From Ryuthela nishihirai (lineage: Eukaryota > Arthropoda > Arachnida > Araneae > Heptathelidae), in assembly GCA_038380435.1 (NCBI GenBank), contig JAWZYU010000011.1, positions 85,908,501-85,972,500 of the forward strand: DNA of 64,000 bases, in the 5' to 3' direction. Positions 22,785 through 34,743 of this stretch are shown here, piece after piece. The position numbers and the translations under genes were made by a program. The notes below the pieces were generated by a model. That model made no database searches. It had not been told where the DNA came from and saw only the letters and a program-made list of their open reading frames with translations. Position 1 is the first letter of the stretch. Every line of letters begins with the position of its first letter.

Positions 22785-23035
22785 TTTTCCTTAACAAGTT
22801 CGTTGACAGCAGCAGTTCTCTCGTTCACGGCCTGTTTATGTCTTCCTATACAAGGGAAGTCTTCAAACTCTGCCGCACCTTCTGTGAACTTCCAGTAAAA
22901 GTATAAGAATAGACACGATCCCCATATAGTTGATAAATCGGCATGATTTTTTCGTCCACTAACCATATCCTTGTTAAAATGTAAACTCTGTCCCTGCGTT
23001 TTGTAGCCTTCATAGCAACAACGCGCGGATTTCAT
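22785..23035 (-). pseudogene. Mariner transposase, N-terminal third
   Basis: The minus strand reads WKFTEGAAEFEDFPCIGRHK then AVNERTAAVNELVKENPH. This matches the layout of the mariner/SETMAR N-terminal helix-turn-helix domain (a KFxEGxxxxEDxPxxGR motif followed by the second helix pair). Reading across the LINE insertion, ENPH continues with the VQVIYLDVSV found at 14967 downwards, which restores the expected spacing apart from a small indel. It is the other part of the pseudogene at 14212-14967. Confidence 0.65.
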
Positions 23036-23989
23036 AACAACTTCATAACAACGCGCGGATTTTGCAGGGTAAACTTTATGCGCTGCTAGCGAAAAGAAAT
23101 AAGGCCTTTGTTTTTAACACGTAAGAACAAGTTTAGACAAGCTTTAAAACAAGTCGTAGCTCGTTAACTTCGGAGGAATGAGTGCAGATCTACAGACGTG
23201 TCAAGAACTTTGATTGCCTCCGTGATTTTAGTGACATTTCACGATCCAACCAAATCATTGACGTGGATTACTCATGAAAATAGATATGGATCAGTATATA
23301 AGCTTTCGGTAGGATCTGAGTGAGCCTTTGGAAGTTTAAAATCGCTGCTGAGTAAAAATGTGCGTGAATTGATTATGAATAATACGGAAAAATATGACCA
23401 TCCAAAGCAGGCCCACTCAATCAACGGCTCAAAAACCAAAATACTGAATCTGGCTCATTTCTTTGTTATTTGATTAAACATTTAGGTCGATAACTAAATG
23501 GTTTAATTTTTTTAAAAAGGAAGGTACTTCCCTACAAAGGACAGATAACTTCTAGGTTATCTTAGGCTTGCCCTGGTTTCTCATACAACATACACAAGGA
23601 CATGATCTGCTGGTCTTAGTAGTTAGCTGCATTAACCACTAGAACAGATAAACCACAAATTCCTATTACTAATTAAATATTTTTGTTTCTAATCAAGATA
23701 TTTCCGCGATTCCTTAATTTTTTTCTAATTCTTTTGAAATATGTTTTTAAGTTGAGAATTTCCCCTGCTGCTCTTTAAATTTTTTGCGTTATATAGTGCA
23801 ATAATCCCGAGGCATTTGAACCTGTCTGAGCAAGGTTTTGTGCGTCCATGAATGTATACATAACGCAATCAATAGATTCGTAAATGTGAATCATTTTTTC
23901 CGTTCTTCGGGCTCTAAGGAGGAAGAAATCGCCCCCTGGATCTGCCACTTAGAAGAATCATTTCGTGTGCACGTTCAAGATCACGCTAG
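23036..23989 (-). other. Intron sequence, nothing firm recognised
   Basis: A direct repeat of about 17 bp (ATAACAACGCGCGGATTT-like) occurs twice near 23020-23062. A tRNA-like stretch on the minus strand at 23575-23660 (TCTAGTGGTTAATGCAGCT) may be a SINE B head remnant. Confidence 0.4.
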
Positions 23990-24110
23990 ATTGCCTAAAA
24001 GAGTAGCTTCCATCGATCTACTAAGAGCTGTTCAGTGGGTCCACCTTCCAACGTGGCCATTTAGCCCAATGTTTGCAAAAAGTGCCACTCGGAGGTAAGA
24101 AAACCCAAAA
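23990..24110 (+). mobile_element. SINE A tail fragment
   Basis: Plus orientation: AGCTGTTCAGTGGGTCCACC, TGGCCATTTAGCCCA and AAAAGTGCCACTCGGAGGTAA match the 3' part of SINE A. Head and middle are missing. Confidence 0.65.
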
Positions 24111-24299
24111 ATCAAGGGCCGAGAGTAAAGACTTAGATTTCAAATGAAATCTTAATTAAGGTTGTGTTACTGTTAGTAGAGCTAACGTTTTACTACCCAC
24201 TCTTCCTTCCAAAAAAGGAGAAAAATTCTACGGTGGTAGTTCTCAAATGAAAGATGATGTCGCAACACACCCACAAAAGGGAAGGAGAGAAATTCAACA

Positions 24300-24585
24300 A
24301 ATGGGTAGTTTTAACTTTTTTTTCTTTACACACAAGTGGGCTACTAAATGGCCAGGCTACAAAGACCCAGAAGGCCGAGAAAGGGGACAGCTGGTAGGAG
24401 AGAGTGGATGGCCTTCACGGAAGGCTGCAAAGTGTTCTTGAATGTGCACAGTGTATGACCCTCCCTCACACTGCCAACTCATTACTTCCTCATCTGACTG
24501 CGGCGACTTTGCAAGCCCAGTGGTGTCACCTATTGACAGAGGGGGCCAAGGTGGGGTTTTGAAGAGAAATTTCTCACCTGTGGCA
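24300..24585 (-). mobile_element. SINE A copy, diverged
   Basis: Contains GCTACTAAATGGCCAGGCTAC, GGACAGCTGGTAGGAGAGA, GAATGTGCACAGTGTATGAC and CAAGCCCAGTGGTGTCACCTA in SINE A order. The tRNA head is lost. Confidence 0.65.
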
Positions 24586-25431
24586 GAGTTGAAAGTTAAC
24601 GGGAGTATTTTTATGAATCATGTGAAGTAGAAGTTTGGCGTGCAAAGTGGAATAGGGTATGTCACAATTTTCTCCGACATATGGGTAAAGAAGAGTGTCA
24701 CTAAAGTTCCCTGACAAGTTTCTACTAAAGAGATAAATTTTAAATATTTTTAGTTTATATTCCATTCTTTTTATCTTCCAATATGTATATAATATAGCAA
24801 TGATGAAATCTTTGGATTCATATTAACGTCCAAAGAAGGTAGTGCGTCAAAACTGATTTCTGTTTCCATCTGAACAAGAATTGCTGGCGCCCTTCATTGA
24901 AATCACTAATTTATGTTATCATTGGTATGTAAAGCATTTTTTGCTTTTTAGGACGTATATAGGAACAGTTTTTTAATTGCTTTCTATAGTATTTTAGTTT
25001 GGCTATAGAATGCGTAATGAGAAAGCTTTACAAGGTTAAGGAGTTAGCATAGTGATTTTAAAATATCAGTTTCTAATTATTTAGCTTTGTTGACCAATGA
25101 TGTCCACGAGACAATTTTTAACTGCTAAGAGACTGGGTTTTCCGATTAATAGAAAACTAAAGCGATGAAAACAAATATTCAACACAACTGGCGAAAGTTG
25201 TCTCCAAAAAGTGTTCAATTATCTTGAGTTTTGCGATATGAGATAACAGAATTGGAGCTTAACACTCATGTGGATCTAAAGTATAAAATTGGGCACTTTG
25301 ATCCCCTCTTAAGTTTACAATGGTGCAGAAATTAATTTTTCCCAATTATCGGGGAGCTATGGATTTTATTCCTCCTAATATTCATCAAATACCTAATATC
25401 TTGATAAGGTAAAAAACCATTAGTTTTTTTA
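24586..25431 (-). other. Intron sequence, nothing recognised
   Basis: AT-rich. No exon or element recognised. Confidence 0.5.
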
Positions 25432-25650
25432 AGAGCCGTCCCATGGCAGAGTGGTTAGCGCGCTTGGCTACTGATCTAAGGGACCTGTGGTTCGAACCCC
25501 GGGTAAGGCATGGATGTTTGTCGTTTTTCTGCTGAGGTCCTGCCATCATCAGAACTACTGTGGCATATAAACTGACAGGCTCCTGTCAGACCTCTGTGGC
25601 AAGCAGCTGCTTGAGGGGGTATTTATTATTTTTTGTGCAGGGAGAGAAAC
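25432..25650 (+). mobile_element. SINE B, complete copy
   Basis: The tRNA-derived head has A box TGGCAGAGTGGTTAGCGCG and B box GGTTCGAACCC (25450-25502). The body follows with TCCTGCCATCATCAG and CTGACAGGCTCCTGTCAGA, and the tail with GCAAGCAGCTGCTTGAGGGG. The acceptor arms do not pair well, so it is a SINE and not a working tRNA gene. The internal boxes would act as an RNA polymerase III promoter. Confidence 0.8.
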
Positions 25651-25867
25651 ATTAATACATGTTGCTCTTACGCCGAGCTGTAGGTAATCAAAATAGTCTT
25701 TAGTCATGGCTCGTAACTAAATGGGAGGTGAAAATGTCTAGAATGAGAGAGGGTGTTTATTGTGAAACAGAACCTATTATTATTGGAATTGTGCTGGAAC
25801 GGGAAACTAGTTCTCCATACACATCTCTCCTGAGAAAATACCTAAAGTGGTCGAACCTCCATTGGCT

Positions 25868-26025
25868 AAGGGTTGGACTGTTTTACTTGAAAGGCTGTTT
25901 TGAGCACATAAGCTAGATGGCCAGATCACAAGCTGAAACCTGGGTCAAGTTTACATCACATCTGTTAGCGGAGTGAAACCTTCCATCAAGTGCAACCAGA
26001 ACGTCCTTTAACGCAAGCAGTGGCT
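25868..26025 (-). mobile_element. SINE A remnant
   Basis: TGGACTGTTTTACTTGAAAGG, AGATGGCCAGATCACA and CGTCCTTTAACGCAAGCAG correspond to successive SINE A blocks with heavy divergence. Confidence 0.5.
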
Positions 26026-27130
26026 GCCTGAAGATTACGTATACAACTGTAAAACATGCAAAAGATTCTTAAAGCGCTTTGCATACTCTCAACATCAGCT
26101 TTCTATTACATCTTCACTGCCGTCGGGGCAGGAAAGGAGCCATTTGTGCCATGCAAGACCTTTCCTTTCATCCGACGCAGCCATGTTGCTCGTTTTCCTA
26201 CAAAGTAGAAAGCAAAGTAACGCCTGTGGACTCCTTTGACAACAAGGGGTTGGAAAATTTAAGGATGCACCCATGGTAGAATCCATATTTTTCTAGCGTT
26301 ACTTTTTCCTTTAGTATCGTCTTTAAATCTCAAAGTAAGAAATAATTAAAAAAATTCTGCATTTCACTGAAGCTTTGCAGTTTTCTCGGAACTATGATTT
26401 TTTACCCTTGTACTCTCTCCAAGGAAAACCAAAAGGAATTAGATTAATGAAATTCAAGAGGAGGAAATATACCTTAATTTCAGCGAGAGTACAAATTAAA
26501 CAAAAAATTTAGAACTTCATTTTTTAGTTTTGAGCCTTTATTTCTTCTATCACAGATGAATATTGGGCCCGATGACTTTGGCAGTTAACCCCCGCATAAT
26601 GACCGGTCTCATAATCGAATACATGGGGGAGGGGGAGGTAACGACACTTTCATGTGACTGCCAATTTAGGCCACGGAACACCTGAAAATAATCTCTGAAG
26701 CCCCCAGCCAATCAACGGTACCCATTCATAAGTTTTAGGACTCGTATTTTGCAGCTTTGAAGGTGTTCAAGTTCTGTGCCACACTTAAATCCTTTCAGAC
26801 CAAGTTGCTTTTCAATGGATCCTAAAATGTCAAAAGGTAGAAAAGGAATTGACAACTAAATTCGAAATTATGAGAAAAGCGCAATATTACAACTCTAAAG
26901 ACTTGAACAGATATTTCCAAATAATTTTTATTCATAATTATCTTTGCTATATTTCTAGCTTTATGCTTAGATTTACAACATTGAAACCGTAGATTGTATA
27001 GAAGAAATGTTTCTATGTGTAAAAAGGGAACATTACAGAGCTCTGAAAATGGATGAAAGCTTTAACATTTAGAAATCGCATACTCACATGACGACCGTCG
27101 TTAGGCAATGGATCACTGTCATTATTGCAA
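26026..27130 (-). other. Intron sequence, nothing recognised
   Basis: No exon or named element recognised. Confidence 0.5.
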
Positions 27131-27420
27131 AGGTTGGGTTGTTTTACTTCTGAGCGGCACTTTTTTGCACACCATGGGCTAAATGGCAAGGTCACAAGAC
27201 CCCGAAGTTTCAGAGAAGTTTGGGGGAGGGGACCCACTGGGACAGCTGTTGGGAGACAGATGGTAGCCTCCCGTCAAAGCCATCCAGTGTATTCTTTAAC
27301 GTGCACAGGGTATGACTCTCCCGCACACGGGGCCACGGCTTAACGTCCCATCCGACGGACAGGACAGCTGCCTTTCCAAACCCATCGGTGTCCCCTACTG
27401 ACTGAACAGGGCGGGGGAAT
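27131..27420 (-). mobile_element. SINE A copy, head missing
   Basis: Well conserved SINE A body from GGTTGGGTTGTTTTAC to CAGGGCGGGGGAATTT. It stops before the tRNA-derived head. Confidence 0.85.
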
Positions 27421-29084
27421 TTATTGCAAAGGTCTATTGCCTTTATATTTGCTCAACTAAAGTCCCAAATTACACAATCTCTTAAGGGAACTGTGGTACA
27501 TTATTTTGTTCATAAACTGCTTAAGTTATTTAAAGCTATTTTCTGTTCTGAAGACTTCAGGAGTTACACAGATTAAACTAAATATACGACAGTAGAAAGA
27601 TTGCCATGTGGCGTATTCCATCTTCTTTATACCAGCAATTGCTCAGATCTGTGGAGCAGCGAAAAATTCTTATCTATCGTGCATTTTTTCTCAAATAAAT
27701 TTTTCAACTTCGCGCTGTGAAGAATACCAGCTCCTGTTTCTTGGTAAACACATTCAAGGCCGGATCTAGGGAGCGAAGGATAGCATGCCCGTTGATAATA
27801 CCGCAAAGTGAAATAAGGACCAAAAATTAAACGCATTCAATCTATTTTTCAAGAATTTTTAAATACCTCTAAAACTAAAAATACAGTCTCTTGGCCCTTT
27901 TACTTTTTTTTATTTATCCGAATGCTTTAAACAAAGGACTTCTGATTTCCACGATGTAAGAAATTAAACAAACAAATATGGGCAACCCACAACTACGGAA
28001 CTTTTTCACCTGCATTTTAATCGCATTCCCAGGAACTTTGCGCCGCTCTCATCACTGCTCTTAGTCTAAAGCGTTCGGCAATTACCATCCTGCACCAACC
28101 ACATGTGTTGATAAGAGTTAAATTTAACCGGCATGAAAAAGAATCTTGAAATAAGAAATTATATCGGAGATAGAAATTTTAATATTCTACAACTGCAAGA
28201 AATATTCCACCACTTTATTTCCCACTCGACCGAGTTTATTAATTATTTCTCCAATTGCTTCTAGCAAAGCAGTCGTATTTATGATATAGGAGGGATTTAT
28301 AGCTATAACTATTAACGACATAAGATTTATCGTTACTACTGCGTCTGACTATCGCCCATTTGTCACCCTAGGGTCGAGTCATTATCTTCCGACAGTTCAC
28401 CCGACGGAGCCGTGTCATTTCACGGGGCAACAGTAATCATTGTGAACGTGTTCGACATTAGTGACAGAGATTTACAATCATTTTTGGTTTGCAAAAGTTT
28501 TTCAAGCCTCTGTGCGATATAGAATTTTTACAAATGCTTCAGTTTGAGGATATTTTTATTATTAACGTAGGTAAAAGTTCTAAGTTTCACAACCCTCAAA
28601 ACGTTCTCGTCAAGAGTAGTCCTATTTTCCTCTAAAATGCTAATAATTGTGTAGTCGCATGCTGTCGCGACCAAGGTCTTATTCACTACTAAGATGTGGA
28701 CACGCAACACTGTCCCCATACAACTTATTTTCCGGTGTTGATCGAAACATGTCCTCCAATCAGTGACATTGCACAACACCGCCTTCATGCGGCACAGGCT
28801 TCTCCGAAACATTTGCTTCGTACTACGATGACGAATTTTATTCAAAATTTCCAAGTAGTTTGTATAGGAAACATGAATCTTACTACAGTGATAATTTCTT
28901 GTAATTAGGGAGGAGAGAAAAAATAGAGCTACGTAGAGTAACTGGCGCATAGTTAGAAGGACCAAGAGTTAAGAATCCAGGAAGAATACGGGTCGATTTT
29001 TTTCCAACACTTGCTAAATTATAAACTTTGTTTTTCCTGCAAACTACCATACTTTTAATTCAAAAAACAAATTCTAGAACTTAC
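27421..29084 (-). other. Intron sequence, nothing recognised
   Basis: The 5' end of the 19.7 kb intron. The frame at 28528-28965 (minus, 145 codons) is the longest and has a hydrophobic start, but no motif is recognised. I do not call it a gene. Confidence 0.4.
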
Positions 29085-29293
29085 CATGTTTCACTGGTTG
29101 GGCATATGTCACTTTGCTTATAACCGATCCATTGTGGTCTCCAGGGAGAAGTATCGAGTGCACTTTGGGTCGGGTCTCATTGCGCGATACGAAATTGACC
29201 TTGTGATACTTGGCCTCCGTCCAATACAAGAACTTTTCACTGATGGCAACTGAGAGCACATGATCAAGGTGCTCCTTGTGAATTTTCTTAGAT
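29085..29293 (-). CDS. LDL-receptor-family gene, exon for last propeller blades
   Basis: This 209 bp exon encodes about 69 residues, SKKIHKEHLDHVLSVAISEK then FLYWTEAKYHKVNFVSRNE, a YWTD-type blade strand followed by the closing part of the propeller. The minus-strand acceptor (CTTTTAG) and donor (GTAAG) are present. Its first base completes an Arg codon with the AG left by the previous exon (phase 2), and it leaves one base, joined after the 19.7 kb intron by the EGF exon at 9281-9406. The fourth residue of the motif is Glu instead of Asp (YWTE), a common variant. The blade acts in pH-dependent ligand release in receptors of this family; the specific ligand is unknown. Confidence 0.85.
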
Positions 29294-30464
29294 CTAAAAG
29301 TAAAGAAACCGTTTAGTTTTAAAAAACATTTTATGAATTTTAGAAATACCTAAACAGTTTCATCAACAGAAGTCTTAAACTTATGTTTGACATGAATAAG
29401 TCCCTGAATAACGAAAAATCCTGAAAGCTCCGAACACTAGAAACTTCGCATCCAAATTTGAAATAATTGTTTTTACCTCTGAAAAGCATTTTTTTCTTTT
29501 ACAGATAATGGGATGATTAAAAAGGTTACAGATGTAAATACAGACAGTAAATAGCACCATGATTTTATGTGCCAATGATCTAGTTTTAATTAATATAAAC
29601 AAATTGAAAAATACGGTTAAACATAAAAAGATATTGTTACGACAGATAAACCTGCTACAATGAACAGCGATATATTTTTGCTCACGTGAACTACAGTGTA
29701 GGAATTAGGTTCTTCGAAGTCGTTGGTGACATAACTGAAAAATAAGGAAGAGTTGTATCAAGAGGATTTGGAGTTTGAAAGGAAACGTAGTCTCAGTTTG
29801 TACACGATTTATATAAAGAATATATAAAGAAGAAATGTTTTGTGTGGTATGTGCGTGCGCGCGGGAGATTAAGTTATTAGTGTTAATCCTACTAGTGGAC
29901 TGACAAGAAAAATAAGGATGTTTAGGACACTTATAAAATCTCCTCAGTCGTATTTTTGTCAGTCTAACATATAGAGCCGATTTCAATTTTGCTGTAGGGA
30001 GAGTTGATAAAATAATTGGTAATTATACACTAATTTAACAAACTAAATTTAAGCTTATTCTCGATAGATTGCAGATTTGTTTACAAACATGATTATACTG
30101 CTCATCGACTGATATAAACCTTATTTTATGATTTGAGTGTAAATAGAAATAGGATGCCAAGTTCTTCTAAAGATTTCTATACCGATATAGATTTGCGTTT
30201 GTTGACTTTAGTTTACATAAATGTTTTCATTCATACTTTTGTAATAAGTTACATTTTAGAATTATAATTCTTATATACTGTATTTTTGAACTCCCGCTCA
30301 GTTTTAATCCATTTAATTCATAATATTAAACGATAGTTAAACTAATAAACTAAATAGCAATAAAACCAAATGGATGACTTTTCATTCACCTGGTTTCAAA
30401 ATTAACAATAACTTATTAATACACACAAATTAAACTGCACAAAAAAAAGGGGAACCAGCTCTGA

Positions 30465-30890
30465 GGTACATAACTGTGGCTGCATAAAAAATGATAGAGT
30501 ACATACAATAAAATATCTAGGATTACATCTCGACAGTACTCTTCGATGGAACGTTCATACTGAGAAAATTTGCGGCTTTGAAATTAAAGAAATTAAGAGA
30601 TCCATATCAACACATGTATTCTGTTTTATAAAGCAATCCGAGTCCCTCTTAAATTATGCCATAACGATACAGGGTTCAACCAACTTAACAAATTAGAAAA
30701 ATATAACGTATTCAATCCTCAATAGCTAAAAATATACCAATTAAAGACCGCACACATCTAATTACAACCCAAGATTTTTCAATCTCTTACCAAGGAACTG
30801 CTAGCTGTAAATTCTTTCAGAGAATTTAAACACGAATTAAACAGATTTTTATTAAAAAAATTATATTAACACCTCACAAATTATGTAGTG
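30465..30890 (+). pseudogene. LINE reverse transcriptase C-terminal scrap
   Basis: Translation reads TIKYLGLHLDSTLRWNVHTEKI then further C-terminal blocks (IAKNIPIKDRTHL). This is the post-catalytic region of a jockey/CR1-like reverse transcriptase, which normally follows the FADD motif. It is 5'-truncated and interrupted by stops. The minus-strand scrap at 43735-44475 covers the preceding part of a similar element. Confidence 0.55.
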
Positions 30891-33589
30891 CTCAATGTAA
30901 ATATTAAAAAACCCAATGTTATTTTAAAATATTCTAAATTAAAAAAAGTAAAAAATTTTAGTGAGAGCATATTTAATGCCGAAAATTTTTGAACTGAAAT
31001 AGTAAGATAGTATATGATAAATACAACACGATATTAAAATTAGCAGATTAAGGCAGAAAGAAGGTATGTTTTATGTCAGTGTATTATTCTCTCCTGCAGA
31101 TAAACTGTTAGCTTTGCTGGACATCTATAAATAAGAATGATTTATTTGAATTTGTCCGATTTTAAAAGAAGTTGCACACTTTTGCTTGATCTTTGTTAGT
31201 AATTTGTGTTCATTTGTTATCTACATGAACTCATCTGGGTGCAGACAGATTTCAACAAGATGGTAAATCGGAGAGAAAATTAAGAATGACAAGTACGCCA
31301 TCCTTCAGGATGCAACAACTTCAGGTGCTACAGAAGCCAGGTTCGACTTCGCCCTTAACTGGGATTTCACTACCGGTTCTGCATACCGATTTCTGGCAGT
31401 GTATTACAGCCTAGCTTCGTCAGAATAGACAAATAGGACTCTAAATCAATCTTATCAAATAGAATCTTGCTTTATCTGGAATCTGAAGTTCGTTAAATTT
31501 GAAAGATTTTCATTTTAACCAAGGAAGAGCTTTTTGGATTTTGCAATGCCATTCCAGCTAGTTCTAATTGTTTACCATTGTTTCAAAGCTCAGGAGCGAT
31601 GTAACTCATGAAAACTGCTTTTCATTTTTAATTTAGTAGCTATTTTAATTGTATATAATTTTACCGCTTTTGGTTATTATAAAGAGCAAGTGTCAAGGAC
31701 TACATTATCTTCGATCATTGTTCTTATATTTTTTCTGGAATTTATGGTTTTTAACTTTGGTTGAGGTCAAAGCCTCGTACAGATCCGGAGGATGCTTCCA
31801 AAGTTGGAGGCCACTAATCAAATATATTTTCTTTTATTATCGCTTTTAATTGTAATCTGAGAAAACCCCAAGTTCTGTCCCTCAAGCATCTGCAAAAGAG
31901 GTCCCACCCTAGCTTGCTAATACGCCAAAGAAACATCCGTACCTCAGAGGCTTGTCAGTTAAATATTTCTACTAATTCACATTTTGCCGTTTGTAACAGC
32001 AAAAAGTTTAGTATCCCAATTTGAGGCCGAGAGCAAGTGGCTCTGCTGGACCCCCCTATGAAATGTTCCCTTCCAATTGGCAAATGAGAGGGTGTCCCAA
32101 CTAAATTTTGATTATGGTATTATAGCGATGTAGTTGTCAATGTGCCACTGAAACTAGTTATTTTATAGAAAAACTGTAGGAAAAGCAGATTTAAAGTTCC
32201 GATGTATTGTCGAACTCAAGGTGTAGAAATAAAGCTCAACACTTTGCAAATTCAGTTACATGCTCAATCTCTTGCACAAGATATATAGTTGCGGTTTGCG
32301 ACATCTTCAGAACTCCACGTTTACAATTTTACAACCGAATATGCAATAAGCATTCAAAATTTTCACTGATCAGTGTTTTCTGTAAATCAACTACAATGAA
32401 AAGCTTCTGGCTACAGTTTCGAAATCGGCAATGAACAACACAAGGCAGAATTTGAGTACGACCAGATAAGAATTTTCTTTCCCTCCTTATAAAATCGCGT
32501 TTCTGCAGCTATACATGCAATTATCATGGAATTTGTTACGAAGCTGTGTAAAATTCTCTTCGTAATATTCGCTTTTGAAGAGTGAAATGTTGCTGCTTCA
32601 TCGTCCCTGGTAGCCTGACGAGTTTCAACGGCCCAGTCTGAAAGAATACCTGTTTCTGCGCATGTATTGGAAAGTTGCCATGGTAGCAGGATCAAAGGCA
32701 ATACAACCTAATAGACTCGTTATTCAAACGAAGGAAGTAAATAGTTGCTATGGAAATTAAATTTAAAAAAATTTAAAAGTTTGCATAAGATATTTAGACT
32801 TTACAGTAACTTTTCTCGTATTAAAATCATGGAAAGTTTCAGGTATTGGTTTAAAACAGTATGAAAGTTAATTTAACCTGCCGAGCGGTTAGTTTACTTA
32901 TAATTCATAAAAAATATGTTTGAAGTGCGCTAAAGATCTGTTTTATGACCTTTATATTTTTACGACCTTGTTAATATTGACCTAACAGGGAAGTTGCCCT
33001 TATTTGGTAAAGATTAATTTTCATAGGCAATGATTTCTCATTTTTGTTTCTTAAATGTGAACTTGGGCAATTAGGAAAGATATTTACAGACAGTTAAGAA
33101 ACCTGTAAGTATTGAAAATAATCTTTTGCTTGAAAAACCTTTCGTTTACCAGAGATTTAAATCATTCCAGAAATTGCAACACGAAATTTTAATTGTGCAA
33201 GTTTAGAGACTTAATTATTTCGATATTTAAATGAATGCTAATCCATTCAATATTTGGATTCTAACTTTGACGATATGAACAGTCCAGGTAAGATATGCTA
33301 GTTCATTATGTCAACAAAATTGTATTCTACACCTTCACGTGCATTATGTAGTAGGCATTAATCCTTTCCCTGTTAATTCGTGGAATTAAGACTTATAAAG
33401 TGCTTACCATAATGAGTTTCATTAGGTATTAGTTCTCAGAAAAAAAAAATCCGGTTGGTTAGTAACTATTTTAATGTAGCAGTTATTTCCACTTTACAGG
33501 TTTTTGTTGCTTAGCAACATATACGGTGGAGAAGAGTACTAGAAATTGTTGGTTTGTACAAGCCTTCTCAGAGCAACATGTCCCACTAA

Positions 33590-33942
33590 AGAAGAGTTTG
33601 GTTATTTTACCTTTGAGAGGTACTTTTTGCACACAATGGTCTAAATGACCAGGTCAAAACACCCGAGGCCTCAAGATTGGAGAGACCCACTGGACAACTG
33701 TTCGGAGAGATGGTATTCTACAGTCAAGGCCTACAGTGTGTTCTTTGACGTGCAGTGATTGGCTCTCGCACAGTTTTACGTCCCATCCAGCGGCCATGCC
33801 AAGTTCATCCCAGTCCCCTACTGACAGAAGCCAAGGCGGAGGTTTTGACGAGAAAAATCTCAACGTTGGCCCAGGTCGGACTAACCTGGGAACTTCAGAT
33901 AAGCCTGACGCACTATCGACTGAACCCCACACTAAGACAGAA
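33590..33942 (-). mobile_element. SINE A copy, diverged
   Basis: SINE A blocks run from TTTGGTTATTTTACCTTTGAG to the diverged head at the right (GGTCGGACTAACCTGGGAACT, then CGACTGAACCCCAC). Confidence 0.75.
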
Positions 33943-34545
33943 CTTATTAAAAGTGACCAATAAGAGCCTTTAATTAAAAATTGTTATAATATCCGATGTA
34001 AATACACATTTCCATAGTTAACGATTCAGCGAGATACACATTCACTACAGGCGGCCGGTAACCGTTGCCAAATGCACCCGACATTATCAGGAAGAGTTCG
34101 TATCCTACACGGCTCGGCAGTTTGTCGCTTTACATATAGATTAAGAGAGCCGTCTCTGTATCGCAGCTACATTTAAATTGATTTTTCCTAATTTCAAAAC
34201 ATCAGTTTTACTACAAAAATATAAATTCCAGATTGACCTAATGAAGAAAATGATTTATCAAGAATTTCGAAGTGTAATACGAAAATTTTCTTTAGGTTTC
34301 TCCAACATCAAAACTGCAACAAATCTTACATTTACTCAAAATGTGAAGTTTAAATTTTAGGAATTTATGTTCAAGTGTTCTTGCAACTAAATGAGTTTTG
34401 TATATTTTGACAAAGTTTGTAACAAAGTTTGTTCAGGTTCTTGTAAATTAGTTTCTGCACAGAGAACACTGGAGATATTATTCTTGGGTGTCCTTACTTT
34501 ATATTGTGAATTAGGTATTGGGAAAATTAAAGTTACGACACATAC

Positions 34546-34743
34546 CTTGTGGGATTAAGGAAATTCACCGATGCTATCACTCCCAATTGTGGATCACACC
34601 AATAGATCCGATTCTGAGTTCTCTCTAATGCCAGTGCCATCGGCAGTCCAGTGGATCCATCCAGATGACGTTCGTTCTTGCCATCCATGTCGTACATCGC
34701 TACGTGAGGTCGTGTGCCGCCCACAATCGCCAAAAACATCAAT
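34546..34743 (-). CDS. LDL-receptor-family gene, propeller exon
   Basis: This 198 bp exon encodes LMFLAIVGGTRPHVAMYDMD through LALERTQNRIYWCDPQLGVI and ends in NFLNPT plus two bases. It supplies one degenerate blade motif (FLAIVGG, lacking the usual YW.D) and one good one (NRIYWCD). The GGTRPHVAMYDMDG segment is the usual blade start with an aspartate-glycine turn. It enters in phase 2: A completes GGA with GG from the exon at 40000. It leaves in phase 2. Minus-strand acceptor ACAG and donor GTATGT are visible. It belongs to the extracellular part of the receptor. Confidence 0.88.

Larger units (their letters stand above)
29294..34545 (-). other. Intron (5.25 kb)
   Basis: Flanked by a donor and acceptor that join in phase 2. 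It contains a LINE scrap (30465-30890) and a SINE A (33590-33942). The rest is AT-rich with nothing recognised. Confidence 0.6.

Noticed and set aside
25440..25510. A tRNA gene
   Set aside because: A and B boxes are good, but the acceptor arms do not pair and the downstream sequence matches other SINE B copies.
28528..28965. 145-codon minus-strand frame as an additional receptor exon or gene
   Set aside because: No EGF, YWTD or LDLa motif is present, and the exons on either side (34546 and 29085, then 9281) already join in phase without it.
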